Assembly (NCBI RefSeq): GCF_001427145.1
Contig: NZ_LMGL01000001.1
Location: 186,823-250,822 of the forward strand
Direction: 5' to 3'
Length of the DNA: 64,000 bases
Source: Microbacterium sp. Root166
GTDB lineage: Bacteria > Actinomycetota > Actinomycetes > Actinomycetales > Microbacteriaceae
Shown here: in pieces, positions 9,484 through 18,736 of the stretch
Layout: each line of letters starts with the position of its first letter
Position numbering within the stretch: the first letter of the stretch is position 1
Position numbers and translations under genes: made by a program
Notes under the pieces: model-generated
Database searches by the model: none
What the model was told of the DNA's origin: nothing
What the model saw: the letters and a program-made list of their open reading frames with translations, nothing else

Positions 9484-9612
9484 TTCGAACGCGCGTGCGA
9501 TCCCTAGAGCCGACGCGCGATCTCGCGCGCGCCGCGCACGGCGATCGTCGGGTCCGACGCCGGGCGCACCTTCCTCGCCGAGGCGTACACGGGGTGGCCG
9601 CTCCCGGACTGA

Positions 9613-10575
9613 TCAGACCGCCGCACCGCCCGTGGCCGGGTCGCCGATGCGCTCGAGCGCGGCGACGATGAGGTCCCAGAAGCGTGCGTGGTCGAGTTCG
9701 ACCGCGGCATGGGTGTGACTGTCCGAGGGCCGCGGGAATCGGAAATCGGTCACCGTCATCCCGAGCGTCAGGCTTCCCCCGAGTTCGACGTCGATCGGTA
9801 CCGGCACGGTGCGCACGATCGTCGGGTCTATGACTCGGGCGACGGCGACCGGATCATGCACCGGGGGCGCGGTGAATCCTTGTACGTCCAGGTAGGACTG
9901 CTTGAAGAACTGCAGCAGTTCCGTGACGAACGCCGCCGGCGCGGTGCCGAGGTCGCTGACTCGCTGGATGACGGCATCCGTCGCCACCGCCTGATGCGTC
10001 ACATCGAGCCCGCACATCGTGACCTGCCAGGGTTCGTTGAAGACGATGTGCGCGGCTTCCGGGTCGATCGCGATGTTGAACTCGCTCGTGGCGGACCAGT
10101 TGCCGGCGTGGTATCCCCCGCCCATCAGGACGACCTCGCGGACCCGCTCGACGATGCGCGGTTCCTTACGGGCCGCGAGGGCGATGTTGGTCAATGGGCC
10201 GGTCGGAACGAGGGTGATCGTGCCTTCCGGATACGCCATCACGGTGTCGACGATCAGATCGACGGCATGGCGCGGATCCACGGTGATCGTGGAGTCGGGA
10301 AGCTGCGGTCCATCCATGCCGGACTCGCCGTGGATGTCGTCGGCAACGCTGAGCCGGCGCACGAGCGGGCGAGCGCATCCGGCAGCGAACGGCACGTCGA
10401 CGATCCCGGCGATCTGGGCGACGGCGAGAGCATTGCGGGTGACCTTCTCGAGGGTCTGGTTGCCCGCCACCGTTGTCACGGCCACCAGCTCGACGTCAGG
10501 GCTGCCGTGCGCGAGCAGCAGCGCGATCGCATCGTCGTGGCCGGGGTCGCAGTCGAGGATGATCTTCGTCGGCAT
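9613..10575 (-). CDS. Inosine-uridine-preferring nucleoside hydrolase (IUNH family)
   Basis: This 320-residue cytoplasmic enzyme should cleave the N-glycosidic bond of ribonucleosides to give base plus ribose for salvage or catabolism. The family hallmark DCDPGHDD (residues 8-15) supplies the calcium-binding aspartates, followed by TTVAGNQ, and the C-terminal HDPVAVA supplies the catalytic-site His and Asp. Length is normal (310-330). The ATG at 10575 is preceded at 6 nt by a TACGCT -10 box, so the mRNA is probably leaderless. It lies downstream of the GH3 gene on the same strand but 86 bp away with its own promoter, so it is probably not part of that operon. Confidence 0.93.
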   Translation of the reverse strand: MPTKIILDCDPGHDDAIALLLAHGSPDVELVAVTTVAGNQTLEKVTRNALAVAQIAGIVDVPFAAGCARPLVRRLSVADDIHGESGMDGPQLPDSTITVDPRHAVDLIVDTVMAYPEGTITLVPTGPLTNIALAARKEPRIVERVREVVLMGGGYHAGNWSATSEFNIAIDPEAAHIVFNEPWQVTMCGLDVTHQAVATDAVIQRVSDLGTAPAAFVTELLQFFKQSYLDVQGFTAPPVHDPVAVARVIDPTIVRTVPVPIDVELGGSLTLGMTVTDFRFPRPSDSHTHAAVELDHARFWDLIVAALERIGDPATGGAAV

Positions 10576-10581
10576 GGTGGA

Positions 10582-10587
10582 AGCGTA
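10582..10587 (-). promoter_or_regulatory. -10 box of leaderless nucleoside hydrolase gene
   Basis: TACGCT lies exactly 6 nt before the ATG at 10575, placing the transcription start at the start codon. Confidence 0.55.
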
Positions 10588-10660
10588 TCCAGGCGGGCGT
10601 CCGCGTCGCGATGCGGTCAGCCGTGACTGCGCTGGCCGCGCGAACGATCCAGAACGTCGA

Positions 10661-12916
10661 TCACACTGCCGGGGCAGAGACCTTGCTGAGTTCGATGAGC
10701 TGCTCCAGGGAGTCGACAGGGAGTGCTCCGTTTGTGAAGACGAGGAACTGCTGCATCGGCATCGACTCGACCATCTTGAGGGCGTCCGGGTTCTGCGCTG
10801 CCTGCTCCGCCTGCTCCGGCGTCATCGACGACTGCAGACCCGCCATGAGTGCTGGGCCGACGACCGGGTGGCTGAACCAGTCGCCCACGGTGGAGTCCAT
10901 GGTCAGTTCCCGGATGACCGCGTCACCGGCAAGCGTGACGATCTGCTCATGCAGCACCGTGGAGGCGTCCGCGCATACCTGCACCGTGTACTCGCCGGCA
11001 GGGACCACGAACCGACCCAACTCGATATCCCAGTAGGCGAACGCGCGGCGGCCCAGGTCGAGTTCGACCTGCCGACTCTCGCCTGGTTGCAGAGCGAGTT
11101 TCACGAAGGCGCGAAGTTCCCGCCGCGGACGGCGGACCGGACCAGTCGTCGTGGCCACGTAGATCTGCACGACGTGCTTTCCCGCACGGTCGCCGGTGTT
11201 GGCCACCGTGACTTGGGCGCGCACACTGTCGGAACCGGTGACCGTGGACAGGAGCTCCGTGGTCTCGAAGGTCGTATAGGACAGGCCGTGCCCGAACGGG
11301 TATCGGACCGGGACCCCGGCGGTGGTGTAGTACCGGTAGCCGACGAAGACGCCTTCGCTGTAGCGGACATGACCCTGCTCGCCAGGGAAGTTCAGCCAGC
11401 TGGGGTTGTCTTCCAGACGCAGCGGAATGGTCTCGGCGAGATGGCCGGACGGATTGACGACGCCGAAGAGAACGTCCGCGATCGCCCCGCCACAGGCCTG
11501 GCCGAGAAGCCAGCCCTCCACGATGGCGTCGACGTCGTCGTGCCATCCCTCGAGCGTGACGACCCCGCCATTGGAGAGCACTACGACCGTGGGGGTGCCG
11601 CTGGCTGCGACGGCAATGATGAGCTCGACCTGCTCGTCGGGGAGCTGCAGGTTTGTACGGTCGAAACCCTCGGACTCCTCGCGATCGCTGAGCCCCGCGA
11701 AGACGATGGCGACATCGGCGGTCAGCGCGGCTTCCACGGCCGTTGCACGAAGGGACTCACTCTGACCGCTGGAAGCGTCGGCGTCGAGGGAATATCCCTG
11801 CGCGGACACCACGGTAGAGCCCTGCCCAGCAGCCAGGCTGCGGATCTCGTCAAGCGCCACGTCCGTGCGTGCGGCGTTGATGTGCGAGCTGCCGCCACCT
11901 TGGAATCGGGGCTCGGTGGCAAATGCGCCGATCACCGCGATCGTCGACCCGCCGACAAGGGGAAGAACCTCGTCGTTCTTCAGCAGCACGATGGAGTCCG
12001 CAGCGACCTCCCGCGCCAGCCGGTGATGCGCATCGATGTCTAGCTCGTTGGTGGCGGTGTGAGGCAGTTCCGTGAGGGCGACGACGCGCCGGACGGAATC
12101 GTCGACGATCGACTCATCCAACCGACCGTTGTTCACCGCGTCGACGATTTCTGCGTCGGTGGTGCCGTTGCTGCCGGGCATCTCCAAGTCCATGCCGGCC
12201 CGTACGCTGTCCACTCGGTTGCTGACGGCACCCCAGTCGGAGACGACGGCGCCGGTGAATCCCCAGTCGCCACGCAAGACGTCGGCGAGGAGCCAGCGGT
12301 TCCGGGACGCGTAGACCCCGTTGACCTTGTTGTACGAGCACATCACCGTGGCGGGACTCGCCTCGGTGACGACGCGTTCGAAGGCGGGCAGGTAAATCTC
12401 ACGCAGCGTGCGCTCGTCCACGTCTGCGCTGACGCGCATCCGCTCGGTCTCCTGGTTGTTGGCCGCGAAGTGCTTCACCGAGGCACCCGGCCCGGCCGCC
12501 TGCAGCGCGTTGACGTGGGCTGCACCCAGGACACCGGAGAGGTGAGGATCTTCGGAGTAGTACTCGAAGTTCCGGCCGCACAGCGGGGACCGCTTGATGT
12601 TCACGCCGGGTCCGAGGACGACGGCAACGCCGAAGGCGAGACCTTCCTCACCGACGGCGGCGCCGACCCGTGCGGCCATGTCGGGATCCCAGCTGGAGCC
12701 GACCGCGACGGCCGGGGGAAAGCAGGTCGAGGGAAGGCTGTCGTTGATCCCGAGGTGATCGGCGCCGCCTGCCTGCCGGCGGATACCGTGGGGGCCGTCG
12801 GTCAGGACGATCGACGGAATGCCGGCCTCGTCGACGGGCTTGGTGGACCAGAAGTCTCGTCCAGACAGCAGCGACGCCTTCTGCTCGAGGGTCAGTCGAG
12901 TGATGTCAGTGGTCAT
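10661..12916 (-). CDS. Glycoside hydrolase family 3 beta-glycosidase
   Basis: This 751-residue enzyme has no signal peptide, so it should act inside the cell on an imported glycoside. The N-terminal (beta/alpha) domain carries LTDGPHGIR, KHFAANNQE (about 148-156), SYNKVNG and the nucleophile VVSDWGA (D227). The second domain holds the likely acid/base region SEGFDR. A fibronectin-III-like domain follows (about 560-650, PAGEYTVQV), then a roughly 90-residue C-terminal helical tail seen in some actinobacterial GH3 enzymes. Its start overlaps the GH78 stop by 4 nt (ATGA), making it the last gene of the MFS-GH78-GH3 operon. Paired with an alpha-rhamnosidase, removal of glucose from rhamnosylglucosides is a reasonable inference; the bond specificity is not readable. 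Confidence 0.93.
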   Translation of the reverse strand: MTTDITRLTLEQKASLLSGRDFWSTKPVDEAGIPSIVLTDGPHGIRRQAGGADHLGINDSLPSTCFPPAVAVGSSWDPDMAARVGAAVGEEGLAFGVAVVLGPGVNIKRSPLCGRNFEYYSEDPHLSGVLGAAHVNALQAAGPGASVKHFAANNQETERMRVSADVDERTLREIYLPAFERVVTEASPATVMCSYNKVNGVYASRNRWLLADVLRGDWGFTGAVVSDWGAVSNRVDSVRAGMDLEMPGSNGTTDAEIVDAVNNGRLDESIVDDSVRRVVALTELPHTATNELDIDAHHRLAREVAADSIVLLKNDEVLPLVGGSTIAVIGAFATEPRFQGGGSSHINAARTDVALDEIRSLAAGQGSTVVSAQGYSLDADASSGQSESLRATAVEAALTADVAIVFAGLSDREESEGFDRTNLQLPDEQVELIIAVAASGTPTVVVLSNGGVVTLEGWHDDVDAIVEGWLLGQACGGAIADVLFGVVNPSGHLAETIPLRLEDNPSWLNFPGEQGHVRYSEGVFVGYRYYTTAGVPVRYPFGHGLSYTTFETTELLSTVTGSDSVRAQVTVANTGDRAGKHVVQIYVATTTGPVRRPRRELRAFVKLALQPGESRQVELDLGRRAFAYWDIELGRFVVPAGEYTVQVCADASTVLHEQIVTLAGDAVIRELTMDSTVGDWFSHPVVGPALMAGLQSSMTPEQAEQAAQNPDALKMVESMPMQQFLVFTNGALPVDSLEQLIELSKVSAPAV

Positions 12917-15408
12917 GCGGTGACTCCTTGAGAGACGCTGGCGAGGGCGGAGGCAAGATCATCGCGAAGTTCCTCGGACGCGCCGGGGACGTACTCGAGC
13001 ATGGTGCTCACCGACATGAACGCAGCCTCCGGGGCCGAACCGTCCAGCGGAACCCCCGGGAAGTGCCGTGCGAACGCGTCGGTGAACGCCCTCCAGGCGG
13101 CTGCGTCATCGGACAGCTCCTTGAGGGTGGAGTCGAGTGTGAAGCTCCGCGCAGTACCCGCATCGGGGACCTGATACGTCCATTCGTGCGTGCCGGCGGC
13201 GATCTCCCTCATCTCACCGTCGGGGTGCAGCGGCAGAGCAACTTCCGCGGTGGTGCCCTCGGGGATGGTCACTCCCACCGTCATGGTCTGCTCGGTCAAT
13301 GACCAAGAGATCGCCACGTCACCCTGCGTGGTGGTGTGACGCAGCTCCGAGGACGTCAGGTTCCCGCCGGGAGCGGGCGCGATCCGCATCCGCTTGTACC
13401 CCGGTTCGAGAGCGATGAGCCCGCCGATGGTGCGGTGCATCCAGTCCACGACGGCGCCGAGGGCGTAGTGATTCAGCGAGGTCATCCCGGACGGGTTGAT
13501 GGTCCCGTCTGGGCGGATCGAGTCCCACCGCTCCCAGATGGTGGTGGCGCCCATCGTGACCGGGTAGAGGAATGACGGACACCCGGTTTCCATGAGGAGC
13601 AGGTACGCCTCGTCGAGGTGTCCGGTGCGTGACAGCGCGTCCGTAACCAGCGGCGTTCCGGCGAACCCGGTGGAGATCCGGTATCCGGCCTTCGCGACGA
13701 GCCGAGCCAGCAGGTCGCCGGCGTGCCGGCGCTGCCGTTCGTCGAGGATGTCGAACGCGATCGCCAGGGCGTAGCCGGTGACGGTTTCTCCCGCGACACG
13801 ACCCTTCTCGGTCACGTACTCCGCACGGAACGCCGCCCGAACTCGCTGGGTGAGGGCAGCGAACTCGGCCGCGTCGTCCTCGCGCCCGAGGATGTGCGCC
13901 GTCGCTGCCATCTCCTGCGTGGTCTTGCAGAGGTAGGCCGAGGCGACCAGATGGCGGTCCGTCTTGCCGCCGGCGGGGTTGTCCATCGGCGCGTCCGGGT
14001 CGAGCCAGTCACCGTATTGGAAGCCCGTGCTCCACAGGCCCTCGTTGTCCAGAAGAGCGGCGACCTGCCGGATGAACATCGTCATCGACTCGTACGCGTC
14101 GGCGAGGATCTTCGGATCCCCGTATTCGCGGTACAGCGCCCAAGGGAGACTGACCGCGACATCGCTCCACAGCGCGGTCGGCGACGAAGGATTGGACAGC
14201 ACGTCGGGGACGACCCAGGGCACGAACCCGGTTGCCTTCTGCTCGACCGCCAGGTCTTGCAGCCAGGAACCGAGGACGCCCCGGACGTCGTAGAGGAACG
14301 CGGCCGTGGGCGCGAATGCGTTGATGTCGCCGGTCCAACCCAGGCGCTCATCGCGTTGTGGGCAGTCGGTGGGAACGCCGACGAAGTTGTCGCGCATCGA
14401 CCAGACGGCGTTGGAGTGCAGCTGGTTCAGCAGCGGGTCGGACGTTTCCAGCCACCCGGTACGGCGCATATCGGAATGGATGACGACAGCGCAGATGTCC
14501 GTGAGACCGAGTTCGCCCGGCCACCCGTCGACTTCCACGTAGCGGAAGCCGTGGAACGTGAACCGCGGCTCCCACGTCTCCGCGCCCTCACCCCGCGCGA
14601 TGTACTGGTCGGTGGCCTTCGCGGTGCGGATCGTCTCCACGTCGACCTCACCGCCGGTCATCACTTCCGCGTGCCGAAGGGCGATGACCGTCCCCGCGTC
14701 GGCGGTCACGGTGAAACGCACCCGGCCAGAGAGGTTCTGTCCGAAGTCCACCACCGTCTTGCCGGACGGTGACGTGATGATCGCCACGGGAGCAAGCTCC
14801 TGCACCCTCCGGATCGGCTCCGCCGCAGTCTCGGTGAGTGCATCGAGCGGCCAGTCGACGATCTCGACGGCCCCCCATCCGGAGTCATCGAAACCGGCAG
14901 CATCCCAGCCATCCGGCTCCAGGCGGGCGTCGTACGTCTCGCCGTCGTAGATGCTGTTGCTTCGGACGCCGCCGGTTGCGGCGCGGAAGTCGGTGTCGGT
15001 GGCGATGATCTGCGTACGGTCCGGATATTCGAGGACCAGCTCGGCGAACAGCGCAGGACGGTCCGCGTAGTGGTTGCGCTTGTTCTCCCACCCCAAGCGG
15101 CCCAGCGCCCACCCTTCGCCCACGATGGCGCCGAGCACGTTCTCTCCGACCACGATGTCGTCGGTCACGTCGTGTTCGGGGACCACCAGGCGATGCCGGT
15201 ATGACGTCCACCCCGGGCTGAGTACCTCGTCGCCGATCACAGCGCCGTTCATGTGGGCTTCGACAACACCCAGCGCCGTCACGCGGAGGATTGCTCGCGT
15301 CGGCAGGTCATCCAGCCGGAACTCCCGCCGCAGGTACGCGGCCGGCTCGTTCTCGGCGCCGGTGGCCGTGGTCGGTGTGATGAATCGGCCGGTGGGACGT
15401 TGTGACAT
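12913..15408 (-). CDS. Alpha-L-rhamnosidase (GH78)
   Basis: This 831-residue protein lacks a signal peptide and should release terminal L-rhamnose from imported glycosides. The N-terminal beta domains (alpha-L-rhamnosidase N-terminal domain; TRAILRVTALGVVEAHMNG) precede the GH78 (alpha/alpha)6 barrel. The barrel is marked by VPTDCPQRDERLGWTGDI, which contains catalytic-site Asp and Glu residues, and by TTIWERWDSI with a conserved Glu. A C-terminal beta domain follows. The ATG at 15408 (MSQRPTGRF) is chosen because upstream codons overlap the MFS gene in another frame and a GGAGAAG ribosome-binding site lies just before it. It is second in the operon, 23 bp after the transporter and overlapping the GH3 start by 4 nt. 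Confidence 0.94.
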   Translation of the reverse strand: MSQRPTGRFITPTTATGAENEPAAYLRREFRLDDLPTRAILRVTALGVVEAHMNGAVIGDEVLSPGWTSYRHRLVVPEHDVTDDIVVGENVLGAIVGEGWALGRLGWENKRNHYADRPALFAELVLEYPDRTQIIATDTDFRAATGGVRSNSIYDGETYDARLEPDGWDAAGFDDSGWGAVEIVDWPLDALTETAAEPIRRVQELAPVAIITSPSGKTVVDFGQNLSGRVRFTVTADAGTVIALRHAEVMTGGEVDVETIRTAKATDQYIARGEGAETWEPRFTFHGFRYVEVDGWPGELGLTDICAVVIHSDMRRTGWLETSDPLLNQLHSNAVWSMRDNFVGVPTDCPQRDERLGWTGDINAFAPTAAFLYDVRGVLGSWLQDLAVEQKATGFVPWVVPDVLSNPSSPTALWSDVAVSLPWALYREYGDPKILADAYESMTMFIRQVAALLDNEGLWSTGFQYGDWLDPDAPMDNPAGGKTDRHLVASAYLCKTTQEMAATAHILGREDDAAEFAALTQRVRAAFRAEYVTEKGRVAGETVTGYALAIAFDILDERQRRHAGDLLARLVAKAGYRISTGFAGTPLVTDALSRTGHLDEAYLLLMETGCPSFLYPVTMGATTIWERWDSIRPDGTINPSGMTSLNHYALGAVVDWMHRTIGGLIALEPGYKRMRIAPAPGGNLTSSELRHTTTQGDVAISWSLTEQTMTVGVTIPEGTTAEVALPLHPDGEMREIAAGTHEWTYQVPDAGTARSFTLDSTLKELSDDAAAWRAFTDAFARHFPGVPLDGSAPEAAFMSVSTMLEYVPGASEELRDDLASALASVSQGVTA

Positions 15409-15431
15409 GAGGCTTCTCCTGGCGAGCTGGG

Positions 15432-16772
15432 TCAGCGGACAGAGCGGATGCGGAGGATAACGAGTCCGCCGAGCAGCACGAAGGCGGCGGCGATGATGAA
15501 CAGCAGCGAGTAGTTCTTGTCTGCGCCGGTGACCCCGATGAGGAGGATGCCGGAGGCGATGAACGGGGCGGCTGCCTGCGGGATGGATGTCGCGAAGCCC
15601 GTGATGCCCATGAAGCGGCCGGCATCCGTCTGCTTCTCCGGCAGCACGTCGAGCAGCAGGGCCATGTCCACGGCGGCGAACAGGCCGATGCCGAGGGAGA
15701 CGATAAGTGAGCCTGCGAAGAGGAAGGGAAGGTCGGACGACAAAGCCATCGTCACCATCCCGGCCGCCATGATGGCGCCGCCGATGACGAGGAAGACCTT
15801 GCGTCGACGGAAGCGGTCGGACATGAACCCGCCGCCGAGCGCGCCCGCCGTGGTGGCGAGCACGCCGATGCCGCCGAGCGTGCCGATCACGGCGGAGACC
15901 TCGGTGATGGAGACGCCGAGACGGTCGGCGAAGAAGAAGGCGGTGAAGGTCGTGTTCAGCGTCAGACCGAAGTAGAAGAAGAAACGTCCGAGCCAGTTCC
16001 ACGAGAAGTCGGGGTACTTGCGAGGGTTGTACACGTACTTGCGAATGACCCCGGCGGCGCCGATCCGCTCGAGCGGCAGTCCGCGACTGTCGTCCTCGTG
16101 CACCAGGGTCACGAACAGCGTGACGAGCACGACACCGACCACACCCGGGACGAGGAAGAGCAGCAGGGCGTTGCCGGTCAGGCCCATCGTCGCGATGACC
16201 CCGATCACGGGGGCGACCTGCGTGGCGAACCCGGTGAGCCCTGCGACCTTTCCACGCTGGGCCTCAGGCAGACGGTCGGCGGTGGAATTCTGCAGGTTGC
16301 CGAGGACGGTCCCCCAGCCCCACTGCGCGAGAATCCATCCCACACCGAGCAGCAGCACCGACGGCGCCAGTGCCATGACGATCAGCGACAGGACTCCGAC
16401 GATCATGCCGCCGATCATGAACGGGCGCCTGCGCCCCAATCGCGTGCGGGTGCGGTCGCTCCAGATGCCCATGAAGGGGGCGGTCAGCATGACCCACAGG
16501 GCACCGGCGCCGGTGATGTAGCCGAGATACTCCTGGTTCGCCGGCGCCAGCTCTCCGAGCCGCACCGCTAGGGAGATGGCGATCGGCGTGATGAACGCCA
16601 TGAAGACCCCGAACTGGGCCAGCACCATGAACCAGATGTAGCGGGCGTTGACCGGCGGCAGGTCTTCGTTCGACGTGACCTCGGCGACGAGGACGCCGGA
16701 GTCAACCGGGGGCGTCGGGATCGGCGCGGGCATGGGAACGACGATGGGCTCGTCGTGGCTCGGGGTGGTCAC
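15432..16772 (-). CDS. MFS transporter (probable glycoside importer)
   Basis: This 446-residue membrane protein has about 12 predicted spans. An N-terminal Pro-rich cytoplasmic tail (about 40 residues) precedes TM1. The loop GIWSDRTRTRLGRRRPFMIGG between TM2 and TM3 is the conserved MFS motif, in the form seen in the glycoside-pentoside-hexuronide/SLC45-like group, and a second copy (GGGFMSDRFRRRKVFLVIGG) sits in the C-terminal half. Being first in an operon with two cytoplasmic glycosidases, it most likely brings in the rhamnose-containing glycoside they split. The promoter region shared with the divergent LacI gene carries two matching palindromes, so induction by the substrate is likely. 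Confidence 0.88.
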   Translation of the reverse strand: MTTPSHDEPIVVPMPAPIPTPPVDSGVLVAEVTSNEDLPPVNARYIWFMVLAQFGVFMAFITPIAISLAVRLGELAPANQEYLGYITGAGALWVMLTAPFMGIWSDRTRTRLGRRRPFMIGGMIVGVLSLIVMALAPSVLLLGVGWILAQWGWGTVLGNLQNSTADRLPEAQRGKVAGLTGFATQVAPVIGVIATMGLTGNALLLFLVPGVVGVVLVTLFVTLVHEDDSRGLPLERIGAAGVIRKYVYNPRKYPDFSWNWLGRFFFYFGLTLNTTFTAFFFADRLGVSITEVSAVIGTLGGIGVLATTAGALGGGFMSDRFRRRKVFLVIGGAIMAAGMVTMALSSDLPFLFAGSLIVSLGIGLFAAVDMALLLDVLPEKQTDAGRFMGITGFATSIPQAAAPFIASGILLIGVTGADKNYSLLFIIAAAFVLLGGLVILRIRSVR

Positions 16773-16802
16773 AGCAGGACTCCATCGTCATGGGTGGCGG
16801 CA

Positions 16803-16854
16803 CTAGCACGCGCTAGCTAGAGCGATAGTACATACTGGAACTAGCGCGCGCAAG
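16803..16854. promoter_or_regulatory. Two LacI-family operator candidates between MFS and LacI genes
   Basis: CTAGCACGCGCTAG (16803-16816) and CTAGCGCGCGCAAG (16841-16854) fit one near-palindromic consensus, CTAGCRCGCGCWAG, 38 bp apart. They lie in the 95-bp gap between the divergent transporter and regulator genes, so the adjacent LacI protein is the likely binder and probably also represses itself. Confidence 0.6.
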
Positions 16855-16867
16855 CGAAAGGACCCTC

Positions 16868-17866
16868 GTGACTTTGCAGGACACGTCAGCAAGACGCGTG
16901 ACGGCGGCCGACGTCGCCCGCTCACTCGGCATATCGCGGGCGACGGTCGGCTTCGTGTTGAACGAGACGCCGGGTCAGACCATCTCCGCAGCGACCCGAG
17001 ACCGCGTCCTTGCGGAGGCGAAGCGCCTGGGCTATCGACCGAACAACGCGGCGCGCGCGCTGGCGAGCGGCCATAGCCGGATCATCCTTCTGGTGCTGCC
17101 GGATTGGCCCCTCGACTTCAGCATGCGCGCACACCTCGACGAAGCGTCGCTCGCTCTCGACGAGGCTGGCTACTCACTCGTCACCATGACACCCCACCCC
17201 GGCGGGCACGCGCTCCCCCTCTGGGAGACCCTTAGACCGGACGTCGTGATGGGCATGATGCCGTTCTCGACCGACCAGCTCGACCGCATTCGGGCGAGCG
17301 GCGTTGCGCACATCATCCCCGACGCGAGCGCAGAGGAGGTCTCCCACGAGGAGCAGCTCGGGTTTGCTGGGGGGCCACGACTGCAGGTCGCGCACCTCGT
17401 CGACCGAGGTCGCCGTCGCCTCGCCTTCGCTGGATCACCTGATCATCGCATCTCGGATCTTGTGCAGCAGCGACGCGCGCTCGCACGGGCGAGTGCAATG
17501 GACCTCGCCGGCGCCCCCCTACGGGCTGACGAGGACGTGACCGAAACGTCTGTCGCCCGAACGGTCTCCGATTGGGTCGGCGCAGGGATCGATGGAGTGG
17601 TGGCGTACAACGACGACATCGCGGCGCTGGTCACGGGTGCGGCTCTTCGCGCCGGCGTCCGCGTTCCCGACACCCTGGCGATCGTGGGGCACGATGACAC
17701 CCCGATAGCGAAGCTCTTCGTGCCGTCCCTCTCGAGCGTGCGCGTCGACAGCGCCGGTCTCGGCCGGTACATGGCCCAGCTCGCGCTCAGCGCCGCCACT
17801 GGCTCGGCAGCACCGGCGGCCGGCCCGGAGTCCGAGGCGGTGCTCGTGATTCGAGAGACAAGCTGA
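16868..17866 (+). CDS. LacI-family transcriptional regulator (glycoside operon)
   Basis: This 332-residue regulator carries an N-terminal helix-turn-helix, VTAADVARSLGISRATVGFVLN (about residues 11-32). The hinge region is YRPNNAARALASG, and the rest is a periplasmic-binding-protein-like sensor domain ending at the usual length. The start is GTG at 16868, 5 nt after an AAAGGA ribosome-binding site. The recognition helix reads RATVGFVLN instead of the common STVSRALN, so its operator should differ from those of the other LacI proteins here, in agreement with the distinct CTAGC palindromes found next to it. It is divergent from the MFS-GH78-GH3 operon, which it probably represses until the glycoside or a product is present. 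Confidence 0.93.
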   Translation: MTLQDTSARRVTAADVARSLGISRATVGFVLNETPGQTISAATRDRVLAEAKRLGYRPNNAARALASGHSRIILLVLPDWPLDFSMRAHLDEASLALDEAGYSLVTMTPHPGGHALPLWETLRPDVVMGMMPFSTDQLDRIRASGVAHIIPDASAEEVSHEEQLGFAGGPRLQVAHLVDRGRRRLAFAGSPDHRISDLVQQRRALARASAMDLAGAPLRADEDVTETSVARTVSDWVGAGIDGVVAYNDDIAALVTGAALRAGVRVPDTLAIVGHDDTPIAKLFVPSLSSVRVDSAGLGRYMAQLALSAATGSAAPAAGPESEAVLVIRETS

Positions 17867-17977
17867 TCTCCGAACTCCAGCCGAAGCACGATGGGCAGCA
17901 GCTCCGCCTCGCGACCTGGGCGCTCCTGGAGTGAGCCGAGATCGCCGGCGTCACGCTGCGCGAGCGTCGCGTCCGCC

Positions 17978-18712
17978 TCAGCGCCCGCCGGAACCGCCGC
18001 TCACGTCGAAGGTGCGCAGCCGGCCGCACATGCCGAACCGGGGCTCGCCGCCAAGCGGCATCCCCTCGCTCACTGCCGACTGGGCGAGATGTCCCGCGTC
18101 GCCCGCGACCAGGGCACGGACGGTGTTGAGGGTCTGAGCGGCCTGCGCCGCCGGACCGCGCTCGACGACGTCGATCCAGGCTCCGGCGCGCCCCTGGACG
18201 AGGCGGGATGCCGCCCGATAGAAGTCGTGGAGCGGCTGCACGTCACCCGCGCGAACGCTGTCGCGGATCTGCAGGAACCCCTCGACGGCGAGATCCCGGC
18301 GGCGGGCGGCCGCGCCGGCCACGGTCTCAGGGGACCCTGCCGGCAGCAGGGCTGCCGCCGCGTAGCGCTCGGGATCGGCGAGGACCTCGGGCGGGAAGGT
18401 CAGCACGGCGTCCCCGGCCTCGGGAAGGCCGGCGTTGCTCATGAGCACGACAACCCTGAGGTCCCCGTGGTTCACAGCGCGGTGGATCGTTCCCGGCGTG
18501 AACCACACCACCGAGCCCTCGCGCAGGTCGGTCTCACGGACGCCACCCGCATCGACGGTATGCAGCGCCCCCTCCCCCGCGATGACCACGTACGACTCGG
18601 TAGACGCGAGGTGCATGTGCGGGCTGCCACCGCACACGCCGTCGGGCGCCAGGTCGTCGTAGACGTCCAGAAGGCTGACGGATGTCCCGCCGGGGAACGT
18701 CGCTGCGCTCAC
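17978..18712 (-). CDS. Cupin-domain protein
   Basis: This 244-residue protein has an N-terminal cupin barrel. Metal ligands are suggested by GGSPHMHLASTESYVVIAGEG (motif 1, two His plus Glu) and GTIHRAVN (motif 2 His). The C-terminal half is helical and not recognised. The start is GTG at 18712 after a GAGAGAGAAGAGA ribosome-binding region. It is last of four minus-strand genes (binding protein, oxidoreductase, DUF6807, cupin), 24 bp after the DUF6807 gene. Cupins in such operons are often sugar isomerases, lyases or mutarotase-like proteins, but this one's reaction cannot be read. Its stop faces the LacI gene end across 111 bp. Confidence 0.8.
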   Translation of the reverse strand: MSAATFPGGTSVSLLDVYDDLAPDGVCGGSPHMHLASTESYVVIAGEGALHTVDAGGVRETDLREGSVVWFTPGTIHRAVNHGDLRVVVLMSNAGLPEAGDAVLTFPPEVLADPERYAAAALLPAGSPETVAGAAARRRDLAVEGFLQIRDSVRAGDVQPLHDFYRAASRLVQGRAGAWIDVVERGPAAQAAQTLNTVRALVAGDAGHLAQSAVSEGMPLGGEPRFGMCGRLRTFDVSGGSGGR

Positions 18713-18736
18713 GATCTCTTCTCTCTCTCTGGCGAC

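Noticed and set aside
15409..16002. N-terminal extension of the GH78 frame upstream of 15408
   Set aside because: The extension is an out-of-frame reading of the MFS transporter gene and would overlap it by about 570 bp; a good ribosome-binding site lies at 15408.
18208..18444. Small plus-strand frame inside the cupin gene
   Set aside because: Antisense shadow with no start signal and Arg-rich composition.
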